A stretch of 64,000 bases of DNA, from the NCBI GenBank assembly GCA_014138095.1, contig JACGXE010000008.1:1-64000 (forward strand). Direction: 5' to 3'. The position numbers and the translations under genes are program-made. The notes beneath the pieces were generated by a model. The model did no database searches. It was not told where the DNA came from and saw nothing but the letters and a program-made list of their open reading frames with translations. The stretch comes from Ochrobactrum sp. RH2CCR150. GTDB taxonomy: Bacteria; Pseudomonadota; Alphaproteobacteria; Rhizobiales; Rhizobiaceae. This document shows positions 44,016-56,051 of this stretch, one piece after another; positions within the stretch are counted from its first letter, which is position 1, and each line of letters opens with the position of its first letter.

Positions 44016-45617
44016 TCAAACTTCTCCGACGTTGAACTCAAGCGGTGTTGCCGCCTTGATTGCCTCCTGAGCTATCACTTCGTCAAGTGCCGCATGCGGA
44101 ATCTGTTCATCCACATAGAGCATGGCAATGGCGTCACCACCGGGATGGTCGCGTCCAAGCGAGAAATTTGCGATGTTGATATTGTGCTTGCCGCAGATCG
44201 TGCCCAGCAGGCCGATCATGCCTGGAACGTCCTTGTTGGTGACGTAGAGCATGTGCGGACCGACCTCGGCATCGAGATTGATTCCCTTGATCTGGATGAA
44301 ACGCGGCTTGCCGTCCGAGAAGCAGGTTCCGGCGATGGAGCGCTCGCGCAGCGTCGTGCGGACGGTCAGCTTGATATAGCCGTCAAATATGCCGGACTTG
44401 TCGCGCCTTACTTCCGAAACGATGATGCCGCGTTCCTTCACCATGATTGGTGCCGAAACCATGTTGACGTCGGCAACCTGTGGACGAATGAGACCCGCCA
44501 GAGCGGCACTCAAAAGCGCGCGCGTGTTCATGCCGGAGGTCGAGCCGTCGAACAGCACTTCCACTTCCTCGATCGGCTCATCGGTCACCTGACCGACAAA
44601 AGCGCCGAGAACTTCCGCGAGCTTCACAAACGGGCGCAAACGCGGCGCTTCTTCAGCAGTGATCGACGGCATGTTGATGGCGTTGGAAACCGCACCCTTG
44701 ACCAGATAGTCCGACATTTGCTCGGCCACCTGAAGGGCGACATTTTCCTGCGCTTCCGAGGTCGATGCGCCCAGATGCGGCGTGCAAACGACATTTGGCA
44801 GGGAGAAAAGTTCATTCTCCGTCGCAGGCTCGACTTCGTAGACGTCGATACCGGCCCCAGCCACATGGCCTGATTTCAGCGCGGCAATGAGGTCCTTTTC
44901 GACGATCAAACCGCCGCGGGCGCAATTGACGATGCGAACGCCCGGCTTGGTCTTCGCAAGGCTTTCCGCATTGATGAGATTGCGGGTCTTGTCGGTCAGC
45001 GGCGTGTGCAGCGTGATGAAATCGGCGCGGGCGAGCAGCTCGTCCAGCTCCACTTTCTCCACGCCCAGCTCCTGAGCGCGTGCTTCCGACAGGAACGGAT
45101 CGAAAGCAACAACATGCATCTTGAGGCCGATGCCGCGCGTGGCGACAATCGAACCGATATTGCCGCAACCGACGACACCGAGCGTCTTGCCGGTGATTTC
45201 CACACCCATGAAGCGGTTCTTTTCCCACTTGCCTGCGCGGGTGGAAGCATCGGCTTCCGGCAACTGCCGCGCTACGGCGAACATCAGCGCAATGGCATGT
45301 TCTGCCGTGGTGATCGAATTGCCGAACGGCGTGTTCATCACGATGATACCGCGACGCGATGCAGCCGGGATATCGACATTGTCCACACCGATACCGGCGC
45401 GACCGACAACCTTGAGATTTTTGGCAGCAGCGATCAGCTTTTCCGTGACCTTGGTGGCCGAACGAATTGCCAGACCATCATACTGACCGATGACTTCGAG
45501 AAGCTTTTCCTTATCCTTGCCGAGATCGGGCAAGTAATCGACTTCAACACCGCGATCCTTGAAAATCTGGACGGCAGTGGGTGAAAGCTTATCGGATACG
45601 AGAACGCGAGGTGCCAT
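44016..45617 (-). CDS. serA: D-3-phosphoglycerate dehydrogenase
   Basis: A 533-residue SerA of the long form: substrate and NAD domains (about residues 1-310, with GVVGCGNIGSIVATRG, catalytic Arg in NCARGG, Glu/His in the later HLGAST block), an intervening ASB domain (about 320-450) and a C-terminal ACT domain (about 458-530, DVPGMIGLLGTICGKHNINIA in part). It catalyses the first step of serine synthesis, with serine feedback through ACT. AAGGAGG lies 6 nt before ATG 45617. It lies downstream of serC. Confidence 0.95.
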   Translation of the reverse strand: MAPRVLVSDKLSPTAVQIFKDRGVEVDYLPDLGKDKEKLLEVIGQYDGLAIRSATKVTEKLIAAAKNLKVVGRAGIGVDNVDIPAASRRGIIVMNTPFGNSITTAEHAIALMFAVARQLPEADASTRAGKWEKNRFMGVEITGKTLGVVGCGNIGSIVATRGIGLKMHVVAFDPFLSEARAQELGVEKVELDELLARADFITLHTPLTDKTRNLINAESLAKTKPGVRIVNCARGGLIVEKDLIAALKSGHVAGAGIDVYEVEPATENELFSLPNVVCTPHLGASTSEAQENVALQVAEQMSDYLVKGAVSNAINMPSITAEEAPRLRPFVKLAEVLGAFVGQVTDEPIEEVEVLFDGSTSGMNTRALLSAALAGLIRPQVADVNMVSAPIMVKERGIIVSEVRRDKSGIFDGYIKLTVRTTLRERSIAGTCFSDGKPRFIQIKGINLDAEVGPHMLYVTNKDVPGMIGLLGTICGKHNINIANFSLGRDHPGGDAIAMLYVDEQIPHAALDEVIAQEAIKAATPLEFNVGEV

Positions 45618-45638
45618 TTGGGCCTCCTTTTGTTTTAC

Positions 45639-45681
45639 GCACATCTTGTCCGAAAATCGTTTCACACTTTTCGGGATGTGC
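45639..45681. repeat. REP-like palindrome 2
   Basis: GCACATC (45639-45645) and GATGTGC (45675-45681) with inner CCGAAAA/TTTTCGG. This is the familiar Rhizobiales intergenic palindrome. It lies within the serC-serA gap just upstream of the serA ribosome-binding site. Confidence 0.75.
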
Positions 45682-45833
45682 TCGAACATGTCCTGACCAA
45701 GCATTTCAAGCAATGAGCTTGCCGATGCGCAACGCATTTGGCTCATTCTGGCTCATGCGAAATGCTGCAAATATTGGGTAATGCGAGCCGTGGCCTAACC
45801 GATGGCCAGCCACGGCCTAAGCAGGAGCGCGCC

Positions 45834-47009
45834 TCAGGCAGCAGCCTTGAGTGCAGCTTTCTGCGCTTCAAAAGCCCAGTCGAGCCAATGGGTCAGCGCT
45901 TCCAGATCGGACGTTTCAACCGTCGCACCGGCCCAGATACGCAGGCCCGAAGGCGCATCACGATAAGCACCAATGTCATAGGCGACGCCCTCTTTTTCCA
46001 GCGCCGTGACGATGCCCTTGGCAAAAGCCGCCTGAGCTTCGGCAGGAAGCGCCGTCACTTCGGGATCGACGATGGTGAGGCACACGGAGGTGTTGGAGCG
46101 ATTTTCTGGTTTGGCGGCCAGATTGGCGATCCATGGCGTCTTGGCCACGAAGGCGTCCAGAACGGCAAAGTTGCTGTCGGCACGTCCGACAAGCCCGTCA
46201 AGACCGCCAATCGACTTCGCCCAGTTGAGCGCGTCGAGATAGTCTTCCACGCAGAGCATGGATGGCGTGTTGATGGTTTCGCCGACGAAGATGCCTTCGA
46301 TCAACTTGCCGCCGGAAGTCATGCGGAAAATCTTGGGCAGCGGCCATGCAGGCTTGTAGCTTTCCAGACGCTCGACCGCACGTGGGCTGAGGATCAGCAT
46401 GCCATGCGCGCCTTCGCCGCCCAGAACCTTCTGCCAGGAGAAGGTGACGACATCGAGCTTCGTGAAATCCAGACGCTGCGCAAAAGCCGCAGAGGTTGCA
46501 TCGCAGAAGGTCAGGCCCTTGCGATCAGCCGGGATGAAATCGGCGTTCGGAACGCGCGCGCCAGACGTGGTGCCGTTCCAGGTGAAGACCACATCGCGGT
46601 CGAAATCGACCTGCGAAAAATCGACAATCTCGCCGTAAGGTGCTGTGAAGGTGCGCACATCTTCGAGCTTGAGCTGCTTGGTCACATCCGTCACCCAGCC
46701 CGAACCGAAGCTTTCCCACGCGACCATATCGACGCCACGCGCGCCGAGCATGGACCACAGCGCCATTTCCACAGCGCCGGTATCGGATGCCGGAACGATG
46801 CCGATACGGTAATCGGCAGGCACCTGCAGGATTTCGCGGGTAAGGTCGATGGCGTCCTTCAGCTTGGTCTTGCCGATTTTCGCGCGATGCGAACGGCCAA
46901 GAGCGGCATCGACCAGCGCATTGAGCGACCAGCCGGGACGTTTTGCACAGGGACCGGATGAAAAATTAGGGTTAGCCGGGCGAACTGCCGGCTTCGCAAT
47001 CGTCGTCAT
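45834..47009 (-). CDS. serC: Phosphoserine aminotransferase
   Basis: A 391-residue SerC of the alphaproteobacterial type, converting 3-phosphohydroxypyruvate to phosphoserine with PLP. Landmarks are the start [32 protein letters not shown] and the PLP-lysine region [19 protein letters not shown]. It precedes serA in the same direction, making a serC-serA serine-biosynthesis unit. A probable serC RNA motif stands in its leader. Confidence 0.95.
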   Translation of the reverse strand: MTTIAKPAVRPANPNFSSGPCAKRPGWSLNALVDAALGRSHRAKIGKTKLKDAIDLTREILQVPADYRIGIVPASDTGAVEMALWSMLGARGVDMVAWESFGSGWVTDVTKQLKLEDVRTFTAPYGEIVDFSQVDFDRDVVFTWNGTTSGARVPNADFIPADRKGLTFCDATSAAFAQRLDFTKLDVVTFSWQKVLGGEGAHGMLILSPRAVERLESYKPAWPLPKIFRMTSGGKLIEGIFVGETINTPSMLCVEDYLDALNWAKSIGGLDGLVGRADSNFAVLDAFVAKTPWIANLAAKPENRSNTSVCLTIVDPEVTALPAEAQAAFAKGIVTALEKEGVAYDIGAYRDAPSGLRIWAGATVETSDLEALTHWLDWAFEAQKAALKAAA

Positions 47010-47012
47010 GTT

Positions 47013-47060
47013 GTTTCTATCCTCTCAGATAGCACGCGTCTCGGTGGGGAGACGTGGCCC
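47013..47060 (-). promoter_or_regulatory. serC RNA motif (two leader hairpins)
   Basis: On the minus strand just before serC: a hairpin CACGTCTC/GAGACGCGTG (47033-47056, one bulged C) followed by CTATC-TGAGAG-GATAG (47017-47032), ending 7 nt before the ATG. Position, gene and two-hairpin layout match the alphaproteobacterial serC motif described by comparative genomics. The second hairpin would affect ribosome access. The identity is from memory of the motif, not a covariance search. Confidence 0.6.
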
Positions 47061-47170
47061 ACTCATGGGAATAGCGGAAAGCGCATTTTTCCACAACATG
47101 GCTTTTCGGGAATATTTTACCCGGAAATCTAGCAAGAAGGCGCAAGCCGTAGAACCGTCTTGCAAGAACA

Positions 47171-47194
47171 GAAAAAGGGCCCGTAAGGGCCCAT
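47171..47194 (-). terminator. Terminator of the first barrel gene
   Basis: Minus-strand GGGCCC-TTAC-GGGCCC followed by TTTTT, 27 bp after the stop of the barrel gene at 47221. Confidence 0.8.
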
Positions 47195-47220
47195 CTTCAA
47201 TTATTCTCCGGCGCGATGGT

Positions 47221-47910
47221 TTACCAGGTCGTGAAGCGGATACCGGCGCGCAGCTGATGCGACTTGATATCCTTGTCGCTGATCGTAATGCCGTTGCCGC
47301 TGACAACATCGCCACTGCTGATGACACCATAACGATAGCCGAGATCGAGCTTGATGTTCGACGCAACGTCGATGCCGACACCTGCCATCAGCGCCCAGGC
47401 AAAGCGATAGTCGTCGTCGGACTTGAAGTCGCCAGCGCCCGTGTCGAAGCTGTAGCGCACATTGGCAAAGCCAAGACCGCCGCCGAGATAAGGCGTGAAT
47501 CCGGCGAAATTGCCGAGGTCCACATAGCCGTTCGCCATCATGTCCCAGATACGGGCTTCGGCAGGGAAACCATCCAGATCCTGCTTGGAATAGCTGCCGG
47601 TCACGTCGGCGCGCAGATAATCGGTGAACTGATAACCGATACCGACCGAAGGCACGAAATTCTTGTCCAGATCGAAGCTTTCCGAGACGCCGTTCCCAAA
47701 CTGGTCTCTGGCCGTAAGTCCGGTTTTCGAAGAAGCATTGTAGCCAAGATCGCCGCGCAGATACCAGCCGGAGCCGACTTCGACTGGCTGTGCTTCGACC
47801 ACAGGTTCGTAACCAACGGCATCGAGATCGGCCGCAGAGGCAACGGATGCAACGCTGAAACCCGCCAGAGCAACAACCGACAGGTTGAGAGCACGCCACT
47901 TCGCAAACAT
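47221..47910 (-). CDS. Omp25/Omp31-like outer-membrane beta-barrel protein
   Basis: A 229-residue surface protein with a signal peptide (about residues 1-25, ending VASVASAA) and an eight-stranded barrel of the Omp25/Omp31 (OmpA-like) family. Typical segments are GWYLRGDLGYN, VDLGNFAGFTPYLGGGLGFA and the last strand LRAGIRFTTW with terminal Trp. GGGGA precedes ATG 47910. It is a close paralogue of the next gene; the pair reads as a tandem duplication. Confidence 0.87.
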   Translation of the reverse strand: MFAKWRALNLSVVALAGFSVASVASAADLDAVGYEPVVEAQPVEVGSGWYLRGDLGYNASSKTGLTARDQFGNGVSESFDLDKNFVPSVGIGYQFTDYLRADVTGSYSKQDLDGFPAEARIWDMMANGYVDLGNFAGFTPYLGGGLGFANVRYSFDTGAGDFKSDDDYRFAWALMAGVGIDVASNIKLDLGYRYGVISSGDVVSGNGITISDKDIKSHQLRAGIRFTTW

Positions 47911-48002
47911 GATGAGATCCCCGCTCATAAGAATAGTCTCAATTATGAACGCCTATGGTTAATGCCTGATAAAAATCGGGAGATATTTAAGAAATGTCGC
48001 AA

Positions 48003-48030
48003 AGAAAAAGGCCCGGAAAACCGGGCCTTT
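48003..48030 (-). terminator. Terminator of the second barrel gene
   Basis: AAGGCCCGG/CCGGGCCTT stem-loop; on the minus strand T-rich sequence follows. It separates the two barrel genes, so they are independent transcripts. Confidence 0.8.
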
Positions 48031-48053
48031 GACGATCAGATAACGGAGGTGTC

Positions 48054-48887
48054 TTACTTGTAGACGGGGCCGTCTACAATGGTCGAAACCTGCTGCGGCG
48101 CGTAAGGCGCGCTCGATCCGCCGAACATATAACGCAGGCCGACGCGGACGTCGTGGACGTCCATGCCCTTGTCGTAACCGTCGCCGAGATACTGACCGCC
48201 CTCGAACATCTTGCCGCCATTGATATGGCGATAGCGATAACCCGCATCGAGCTTGAGGTTCTGCGTCAGATCGACGGAAGCACCAGCCATGAGGGCGTAG
48301 GTGAAGCGCCAGTTGGCTGTGCCTTCCACGGAGCCGCCGTAACGTGCGTCCTCGATATCGTTCCAGCGCACGCGCGTTCCACCGATACCGGCGCCGACAT
48401 AAGGCGTGAAGCCAGCGAAATTGCCGAGATCGACATAGGCGTTGGCCAGGATCGAAAGGGCCGAGAAATGGCTGCGTTCGTCGGAGGCGCAAGAAATATC
48501 GTTACAAGCCGAACCGTAGGTATGACCCTCGAACTTCGAGCGGGTCATGTAGTCAACCGTCAGATCGGTGCGGAAGTAATCCGTCAGCTGATAGCCGACA
48601 CCGCCGCCGATCAGGAAGGAACCTTTCAGGTCGCCCGACAGCGTGTTGCTGCCGAATGTCGAGGGGCCGCATTCGCAGTTGTCGATCGTGGCATAGTCCG
48701 CATCCTTGAATTTCGGCTTCGAATAGCCGAGATCACCGCGCAGATACCAGCCGCCAACAGCAGGCGGCGCTACAACCACTTCCGGAACCACTGGCGGTTC
48801 GATCATATCCGCCGCCAGCGCGCCCGTGGCCATCAAGGCGACAGATGCAGCCAAGCCGCCGAAAAAAGTTTTCACAAGACCGTTCAT
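48054..48887 (-). CDS. Omp25/Omp31-like outer-membrane beta-barrel protein, paralogue
   Basis: A 277-residue barrel protein with a signal peptide (MNGLVKTFFGGLAASVALM, cleavage near ALAAD). It shares GGWYLRGDLGYSKP, VDLGNFAGFTPYVGAGIGG and LKLDAGYRYRHINGG with its neighbour. A loop with four cysteines (CECG and C..ISC) is unusual for the family and could form disulfides outside the cell. Starts at 48890 and 48899 are alternatives. Confidence 0.85.
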   Translation of the reverse strand: MNGLVKTFFGGLAASVALMATGALAADMIEPPVVPEVVVAPPAVGGWYLRGDLGYSKPKFKDADYATIDNCECGPSTFGSNTLSGDLKGSFLIGGGVGYQLTDYFRTDLTVDYMTRSKFEGHTYGSACNDISCASDERSHFSALSILANAYVDLGNFAGFTPYVGAGIGGTRVRWNDIEDARYGGSVEGTANWRFTYALMAGASVDLTQNLKLDAGYRYRHINGGKMFEGGQYLGDGYDKGMDVHDVRVGLRYMFGGSSAPYAPQQVSTIVDGPVYK

Positions 48888-49027
48888 CATCTGCCCCATT
48901 GAAATATCATGACGCCACAGCGCCATCCTCGCTTTCTGTAGGGAACATAATTTTGAAAGGTTAATTACAACTTAACCTTGTTTTTTAACGATCCTTTTTA
49001 ATAAATCTTAGACCTCGCTAAAATGAA

Positions 49028-49052
49028 AACGGCGCGTCGGAGACACGCCGTT
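49028..49052 (-). terminator. Terminator of glmM
   Basis: AACGGCG/CGCCGTT stem; followed on the minus strand by TTCATTTT, 26 bp after the glmM stop. Confidence 0.75.
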
Positions 49053-49077
49053 CCAATCATTCGAAATGGTTACTGGG

Positions 49078-50430
49078 TTAAGCCGCGTTGCCGACCGACG
49101 AGATGACATCGACGATATCGTTGACCACCTTCTCAACCAGAACGCGATCATCGCCTTCAGCCATCACGCGGATCAAAGGCTCGGTTCCGGATGGGCGAAT
49201 AACAAGGCGGCCCTGCACGCCAAGGCGCTCGCGCGCTTCATCGATGGCGTTCTTGACGTTCTTGTTTTCCAACGGCTTGCCGCCTGTGGTGCGCACATTC
49301 TTGAGCAATTGCGGCACCGGCTCGAACTTGCGGCAAATGTCGCTGAGCGGCTTTTCGGCTTCCTGCATGACAGCAAGGATTTGCAGGGCAGAGATCAGGC
49401 CGTCACCCGTCGTGGCGAAATCCGACAGAACGATGTGGCCGGACTGTTCGCCGCCCACATTGAAACCATGTTCGCGCATATGTTCGACCACGTAGCGGTC
49501 GCCCACCTTGGTGCGGGCGAGCGTCAGATTGTGATCGGTCAGGAAGCGCTCCAGTCCAAGATTGGACATGATGGTCGCGACAATGCCACCACCAGTAAGC
49601 CGATCGCTATTGGCCCATGATTCGGCAATCACCGCCATCAGTTGGTCACCGTCGATCACCGATCCGGTTTCATCGACCAGAAGCACACGATCCGCGTCGC
49701 CGTCGAGCGCAATGCCGACATCGGCGCGCAGTTCCTGAACCTTCTTCATCAGGCCAATCGGATGGGTCGAACCGCAATCCTCATTGATGTTGATGCCGTT
49801 TGGCTCGTTATTGATGGTGATGACTTCAGCGCCAAGTTCCCAGAGCGCAGCCGGAGCCACCTTGTAACCAGCACCATTGGCGCAATCGATCACCACACGC
49901 AGACCATTGAGCGCGATGTTGCGCGGCATGGTGCGCTTGGCAAACTCGATATAGCGGTAAATATCGCCGTCCACGCGCTTGGCCTTGCCGATAGCGCCAT
50001 GGCTTGCCAGCAGCGACGACAGATCACCCTCGATCAGCTTCTCGATCTGCATCTCGATCTCGTCCGATAGCTTGAAGCCATCAGGGCCGAACAGCTTGAT
50101 CCCGTTGTCATAATACGGATTGTGCGAAGCCGAAATCATCACGCCGATATCTGCGCGCAGCGAACGGCAGAGCATGGCAACAGCAGGCGTCGGAATCGGT
50201 CCGAGCAGAAACACATCCATGCCCGCCGCTGTAAAACCAGCAACCAGCGCGTTTTCCAGCATATAGCCTGAACGGCGCGTATCCTTGCCGATCACCACCC
50301 GCGAAACATGACCCGAACGACGGAAAATATGACCCACTGCCATACCAACTTTCATGGCAATATCCGGCGTCATGGGGAAACTGTTCGCCTGTCCGCGAAT
50401 ACCGTCAGTTCCGAAGTATTTCCGTGTCAT
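49078..50430 (-). CDS. glmM: Phosphoglucosamine mutase
   Basis: A 450-residue GlmM that interconverts glucosamine-6-phosphate and glucosamine-1-phosphate for UDP-GlcNAc. The phosphoserine loop [15 protein letters not shown] is present, along with the metal-binding DGDADR and the C-terminal phosphate loop [12 protein letters not shown]. The start [13 protein letters not shown] is canonical. The longer frame to 50490 is not supported. It lies downstream of ftsH, as in many proteobacteria. Confidence 0.96.
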   Translation of the reverse strand: MTRKYFGTDGIRGQANSFPMTPDIAMKVGMAVGHIFRRSGHVSRVVIGKDTRRSGYMLENALVAGFTAAGMDVFLLGPIPTPAVAMLCRSLRADIGVMISASHNPYYDNGIKLFGPDGFKLSDEIEMQIEKLIEGDLSSLLASHGAIGKAKRVDGDIYRYIEFAKRTMPRNIALNGLRVVIDCANGAGYKVAPAALWELGAEVITINNEPNGININEDCGSTHPIGLMKKVQELRADVGIALDGDADRVLLVDETGSVIDGDQLMAVIAESWANSDRLTGGGIVATIMSNLGLERFLTDHNLTLARTKVGDRYVVEHMREHGFNVGGEQSGHIVLSDFATTGDGLISALQILAVMQEAEKPLSDICRKFEPVPQLLKNVRTTGGKPLENKNVKNAIDEARERLGVQGRLVIRPSGTEPLIRVMAEGDDRVLVEKVVNDIVDVISSVGNAA

Positions 50431-50703
50431 ATATTTAGCCTTGCGTTGAGCCACGTCGCCATCCCGGTGCCGTCGATATATGCCGCTCATTTCAACCAGA
50501 GCGCAAGAGTCGCGCAGGCCCGCAACTTTGACAGCGAATTTCGAGTGTTAATATCCTAAAATGCCTGTTCTATGCAATTTCGTCTTTGGCAGGGTCTGAA
50601 GCGATCCCGGCTTCTAAAGTTGTAACCTTCAACAGATCATGCACCGAAATCGTTAACCGAGCCTTTGCGGCTGTTTGAAGCCCAACCGCGACATAGTCAA
50701 AAA

Positions 50704-50730
50704 GAAAGCCGGGCGAAACCCGGCTTTCGT
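50704..50730 (-). terminator. Terminator of ftsH
   Basis: AAAGCCGGG/CCCGGCTTT stem around CGAAA-type loop with a T-rich flank on the minus strand. The remaining gap to glmM (about 270 bp) holds no gene and probably the glmM promoter. Confidence 0.8.
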
Positions 50731-50751
50731 CGTCTCTTTAAAACAAGCAGC

Positions 50752-52683
<1,932 letters not shown>

Positions 52684-52818
52684 ATCGGGTCCAATCGATA
52701 CCACGGCCATTCCGCAATCGCGGAACGATGTTTCGATCTAACATAGGATCGAAGGAAGGCGTTGCCAAGGCGCGTATCACGCCGCATGGGAGATTCTTCC
52801 CACTCTGGTTTATAAAAA

Positions 52819-54216
52819 TTAGGAGTTTGGTGAAGATTGGCGACCAATTCGCTTCTCGATCGCCTCGGCAAGAGCGAAATCATATCCCGGCAGAACATGG
52901 TCAAACAGCGCAAAATGCCGCTCCATGCGGATATGCGCCGGGAGATTCTCTCCGGGAAGGAATGGCAAAGAGACAATTTTTCCATCCGCATAGATTGCGG
53001 GCAATACCAGAAGTGTTTCGCGCCAGCGCGCATTGGTTTCAGAAGCATTTTCTGGAAAAGACGTGGGAGAATCAGCCAGAAAATCGATCAATGCCTGTCT
53101 TCCCGGCGCGGCGATTTCAAAATCGCGCTCACCTGAATTGAAAAAGCGGAAGCGTCCATCCCAGATACAACTGCCTCCAGCAGGCAACGGCATCGACGGC
53201 AAATTGCGCCGCTCCCGCCGGAAACGATGTGGCAGACCCTTGGCTCCACGCTCGATCAGCGCGCCAAAAATAGTCAATCTTTCGTGTTTTCGGCTTTCGT
53301 GTTTCTGGCTTTCCTGCTCCGCATCACCCGACAGAATGCGTTCGATGCGCAAGCGCTCGGCATCGCCGGGCAGGAATCGACGTCCGCCTGCCAGCGAAGC
53401 CACGAGGCCGGAAAAGAGTCGCCGGACCGTTTCCGGCAAAGCGGCGTAAATGGCCGGATCGATTTCCATCCGGTCGCAATCATCCACTTGCAGACTTACG
53501 GGATCGGCCAAGGCCGCAACAAGAGCAGCATTGTCACGCTTGCGTGCCGCACTCGCCAGAGCCACCTGCGCCAGAACGATCTGCGGATCGGCATCGGCGG
53601 CAGCGCCTTGCCGGACACGGGGACGTTCATAGTCTGTATTGGCGTTGCTCGGATCATCAACCCAGCGAAGACCTTTCGCCGTCAGTTCATCCCGCAAGGC
53701 CTGCCGTGAAACCGAAAGCAGCGGGCGGATCAGTTGCACTGAGCCTTCCAGCCATGATTGCGGCGCCATGGCGGCAAGCCCCCTCGCCTCGGCGTGGTGG
53801 CTGCGCTCCTTGCGCATCAGGAAAGTCTCGATCTGGTCATCCTGCGTATGGCCCGTCACGATCACAGCCGCATCCGCTTCATGCGCAGCCTGAACCAGAA
53901 GCCGGTAGCGCGCGCTGCGCGCCGCTGCGGCCAGCCCCTGCGACGGCTTGGGATCGTCCCACGCCAGAATGCGGTGCGCGATACCGTGCTCACGGCACAG
54001 CGCGCCGACATTTTCAGCCTCGTCGGCTGATTCGGCACGCAAGCGATGATCGATGGTCACTGCGAGAAGTGCAGGACGAGGATCGAGTGTCGCCAAATGA
54101 TCCTTGAGCAGGAAGAGCATTGCCAGCGAATCGCTGCCGCCGGAAACGGCCGCAATAACGGCCTTTGCTTGATCCAGTTGAAAAGGTTTAAAAATATCAG
54201 TCGGGGAAAGCCCCAC
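52819..54216 (-). CDS. tilS: tRNA(Ile)-lysidine synthase (GTG start)
   Basis: A 465-residue N-type ATP pyrophosphatase with the SGGSDS P-loop in [16 protein letters not shown] (about residue 25). [13 protein letters not shown] and the TilS substrate-binding segments follow, then a C-terminal region. It changes the wobble cytidine of the CAT-anticodon tRNA-Ile to lysidine. GCGGAG lies 8 nt before GTG 54216; a TTG at 54231 is the far end of the frame. It is 15 bp after cpoB. Confidence 0.9.
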   Translation of the reverse strand: MGLSPTDIFKPFQLDQAKAVIAAVSGGSDSLAMLFLLKDHLATLDPRPALLAVTIDHRLRAESADEAENVGALCREHGIAHRILAWDDPKPSQGLAAAARSARYRLLVQAAHEADAAVIVTGHTQDDQIETFLMRKERSHHAEARGLAAMAPQSWLEGSVQLIRPLLSVSRQALRDELTAKGLRWVDDPSNANTDYERPRVRQGAAADADPQIVLAQVALASAARKRDNAALVAALADPVSLQVDDCDRMEIDPAIYAALPETVRRLFSGLVASLAGGRRFLPGDAERLRIERILSGDAEQESQKHESRKHERLTIFGALIERGAKGLPHRFRRERRNLPSMPLPAGGSCIWDGRFRFFNSGERDFEIAAPGRQALIDFLADSPTSFPENASETNARWRETLLVLPAIYADGKIVSLPFLPGENLPAHIRMERHFALFDHVLPGYDFALAEAIEKRIGRQSSPNS

Positions 54217-54231
54217 GAAATAACTCCGCAA

Positions 54232-55764
54232 TCAGCACTTTACTCGTGTGCGTTCTTCGGCAACACGCTTCAGAATGGCGGGAGCCGCTTTGGGATAACG
54301 TTGCGGGATCTGCTCGAAGGTCGCGCAGGCAACGTCGTGATTGTCCATCTTCTCAAGCGTCATGCCGAGCTTGAACATGTTTTCCGGCGCACGGCGGGAA
54401 TCGGGATAGTCGCGCTGCGTGTCGATGAACACGGTTGCAGCTTCCGGATAGCGACCCTGACCGTAAAGCGATTCGCCCAGCCAGAAGCGGGCTTCCGCGG
54501 TCTGCGGATCAGCCGGATAGCGCTTCACATGCTGGCGGAAACCCGATTCAGCCGCCTTGTAATCACCCGACATCAGATACTGATACGACGCCTGATAAAG
54601 CGTGTTCGGATTATCGCCCATTGGCAGCGAGGCAACAGCCGTGCCGTTCTGCGAGTTGCCCTGTCCAGAGGGGCCCTGTCCAGCGGAACCTTGACCGCCG
54701 GGCTGACCGCCCTGTTCGACCGGGCGCGGTGCGGTATTGAGCGATTCGCCGATTACATTGCCACTGGAATCAAACCGGATGGAGCCCAGTGTCTGCGGCG
54801 GCTCGCCGCGCTGGGGCCCACCCTGCGTCAAGACGCCAGAACCAGTGGCAAGAGAATCGGCGCCAACTGCGCCCGATTGTGCACTCTGCGGTGCTTCCTG
54901 TGCCGGCGTCCGGTCCGAGATGGAACCGTCCTGACCGATATCTGCGGAAACCCCGGCATCGGGATTACCAGTAGCGCCACCATCATAGGTGTTCTGGCCC
55001 ATGGTGTCCGGTGAACCGGCGCTGGCGAGAGCACTGCCATCGCCTGCACCACCACCGTTGCGGTCGCTCGTGTCGGCACGCTTGCCGGTTTCCAGGAACT
55101 GGAAGCGCTGCTCATACTCTTCCTGCATTTTCTGCATCTGATCCTGCATTTCGAGGATCTGGAAGTTCATGGCCTCGGCACGCATGCCAAGCGTATCGGC
55201 CATGCTGGCAGCATCGCCTGCACCCTGTGCGCAAAGATCAGCACCCGGAGCCGGAGCAGCGGCAGGCTGGCCAGCCTTGTTTGCAGCCGGTGATGCGACA
55301 CCATTCTTCTTTTCGAGTTCCTCGAAGCGGAATTCGTTGTCTTCCTGCGATTTTTGCAGCTGATTGTCGGTAAATGCGATCTGGGCGTCCACATCCTCGA
55401 TCTTGCCGGTGAGGTTGCGCACCAGCTCCTGCATCATGCCGGCGCTCTGGTAGCCGCCATTCTGCGCTGAAGCGCCGCCACCACGCATGGCGTCATCAAG
55501 AATTGCGGTCGAGCCGACGCTGACGCGATTCTGTCCGCCGCCCTTACCCTTTTCGAGAGCCTGAAAACGAGCTTCGTTATCGCGATGGATTTTCACCATC
55601 TTGTCGCGGAGCTGCAAAATCTTGCTGTAAGACTGCGCGTTCTGATGTGCGAGATTGCACACCTGTTGCGAATACTGGTTTGCACCCGGATCGCCAGTCT
55701 GCGCCAAAACCGGAGCACTCGCCAAAAGCGGCAGCATGGCAATTGCCAGTGTCACTTTCCTCAT
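54232..55764 (-). CDS. cpoB: Tol-Pal system protein CpoB (YbgF)
   Basis: A 510-residue periplasmic protein, longer than the E. coli protein of about 260. It has a signal peptide (MRKVTLAIAMLPLLASAPVLA), two coiled-coil-forming regions (about residues 30-115 and 195-225), a Gly/Gln/Ser-rich linker and C-terminal TPR repeats (about 385-505, TLYQASYQYLMSGDYKAAESGF in part; PQTAEARFWLGESLYGQGRYPEAA). CpoB links the Tol system with peptidoglycan synthesis at the septum. AGGA lies 6 nt before ATG 55764. Confidence 0.92.
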   Translation of the reverse strand: MRKVTLAIAMLPLLASAPVLAQTGDPGANQYSQQVCNLAHQNAQSYSKILQLRDKMVKIHRDNEARFQALEKGKGGGQNRVSVGSTAILDDAMRGGGASAQNGGYQSAGMMQELVRNLTGKIEDVDAQIAFTDNQLQKSQEDNEFRFEELEKKNGVASPAANKAGQPAAAPAPGADLCAQGAGDAASMADTLGMRAEAMNFQILEMQDQMQKMQEEYEQRFQFLETGKRADTSDRNGGGAGDGSALASAGSPDTMGQNTYDGGATGNPDAGVSADIGQDGSISDRTPAQEAPQSAQSGAVGADSLATGSGVLTQGGPQRGEPPQTLGSIRFDSSGNVIGESLNTAPRPVEQGGQPGGQGSAGQGPSGQGNSQNGTAVASLPMGDNPNTLYQASYQYLMSGDYKAAESGFRQHVKRYPADPQTAEARFWLGESLYGQGRYPEAATVFIDTQRDYPDSRRAPENMFKLGMTLEKMDNHDVACATFEQIPQRYPKAAPAILKRVAEERTRVKC

Positions 55765-55984
55765 TGTTGTCCTCATTCCCTATTGCCCCTGCGAGTTTAC
55801 AATGAACAGGATGATCGAGTGCCGCGCCTGAATGCTTGCTGAACATGCCATACCGCACGGCCAGTTCCGCTTTTAGAGCAAATCCGTGAAAAGCAAAGAT
55901 GCTTTCCCTTAATCGTTCCCACTATGACAGGGGCGACTTCGGCCAAAGTTTGTCGAAATGCCTGATCAACAGACATGAAAACGA

Positions 55985-56010
55985 AAAAAGCGGCCCGAAG
56001 GCCGCTTTTC
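55985..56010 (-). terminator. Terminator of pal
   Basis: AAAAGCGGCC/GGCCGCTTTT with a T-run on the minus strand. It suggests cpoB can also be transcribed from its own promoter. Confidence 0.85.
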
Positions 56011-56051
56011 CTGCAACGCTGTTGTGCGTTTGCAAATACAATAGCCAGCTA

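Noticed and set aside
45738-46961. A 407-codon frame opposite serC
   Set aside because: Antisense to a complete, well-conserved aminotransferase, with no start signal.
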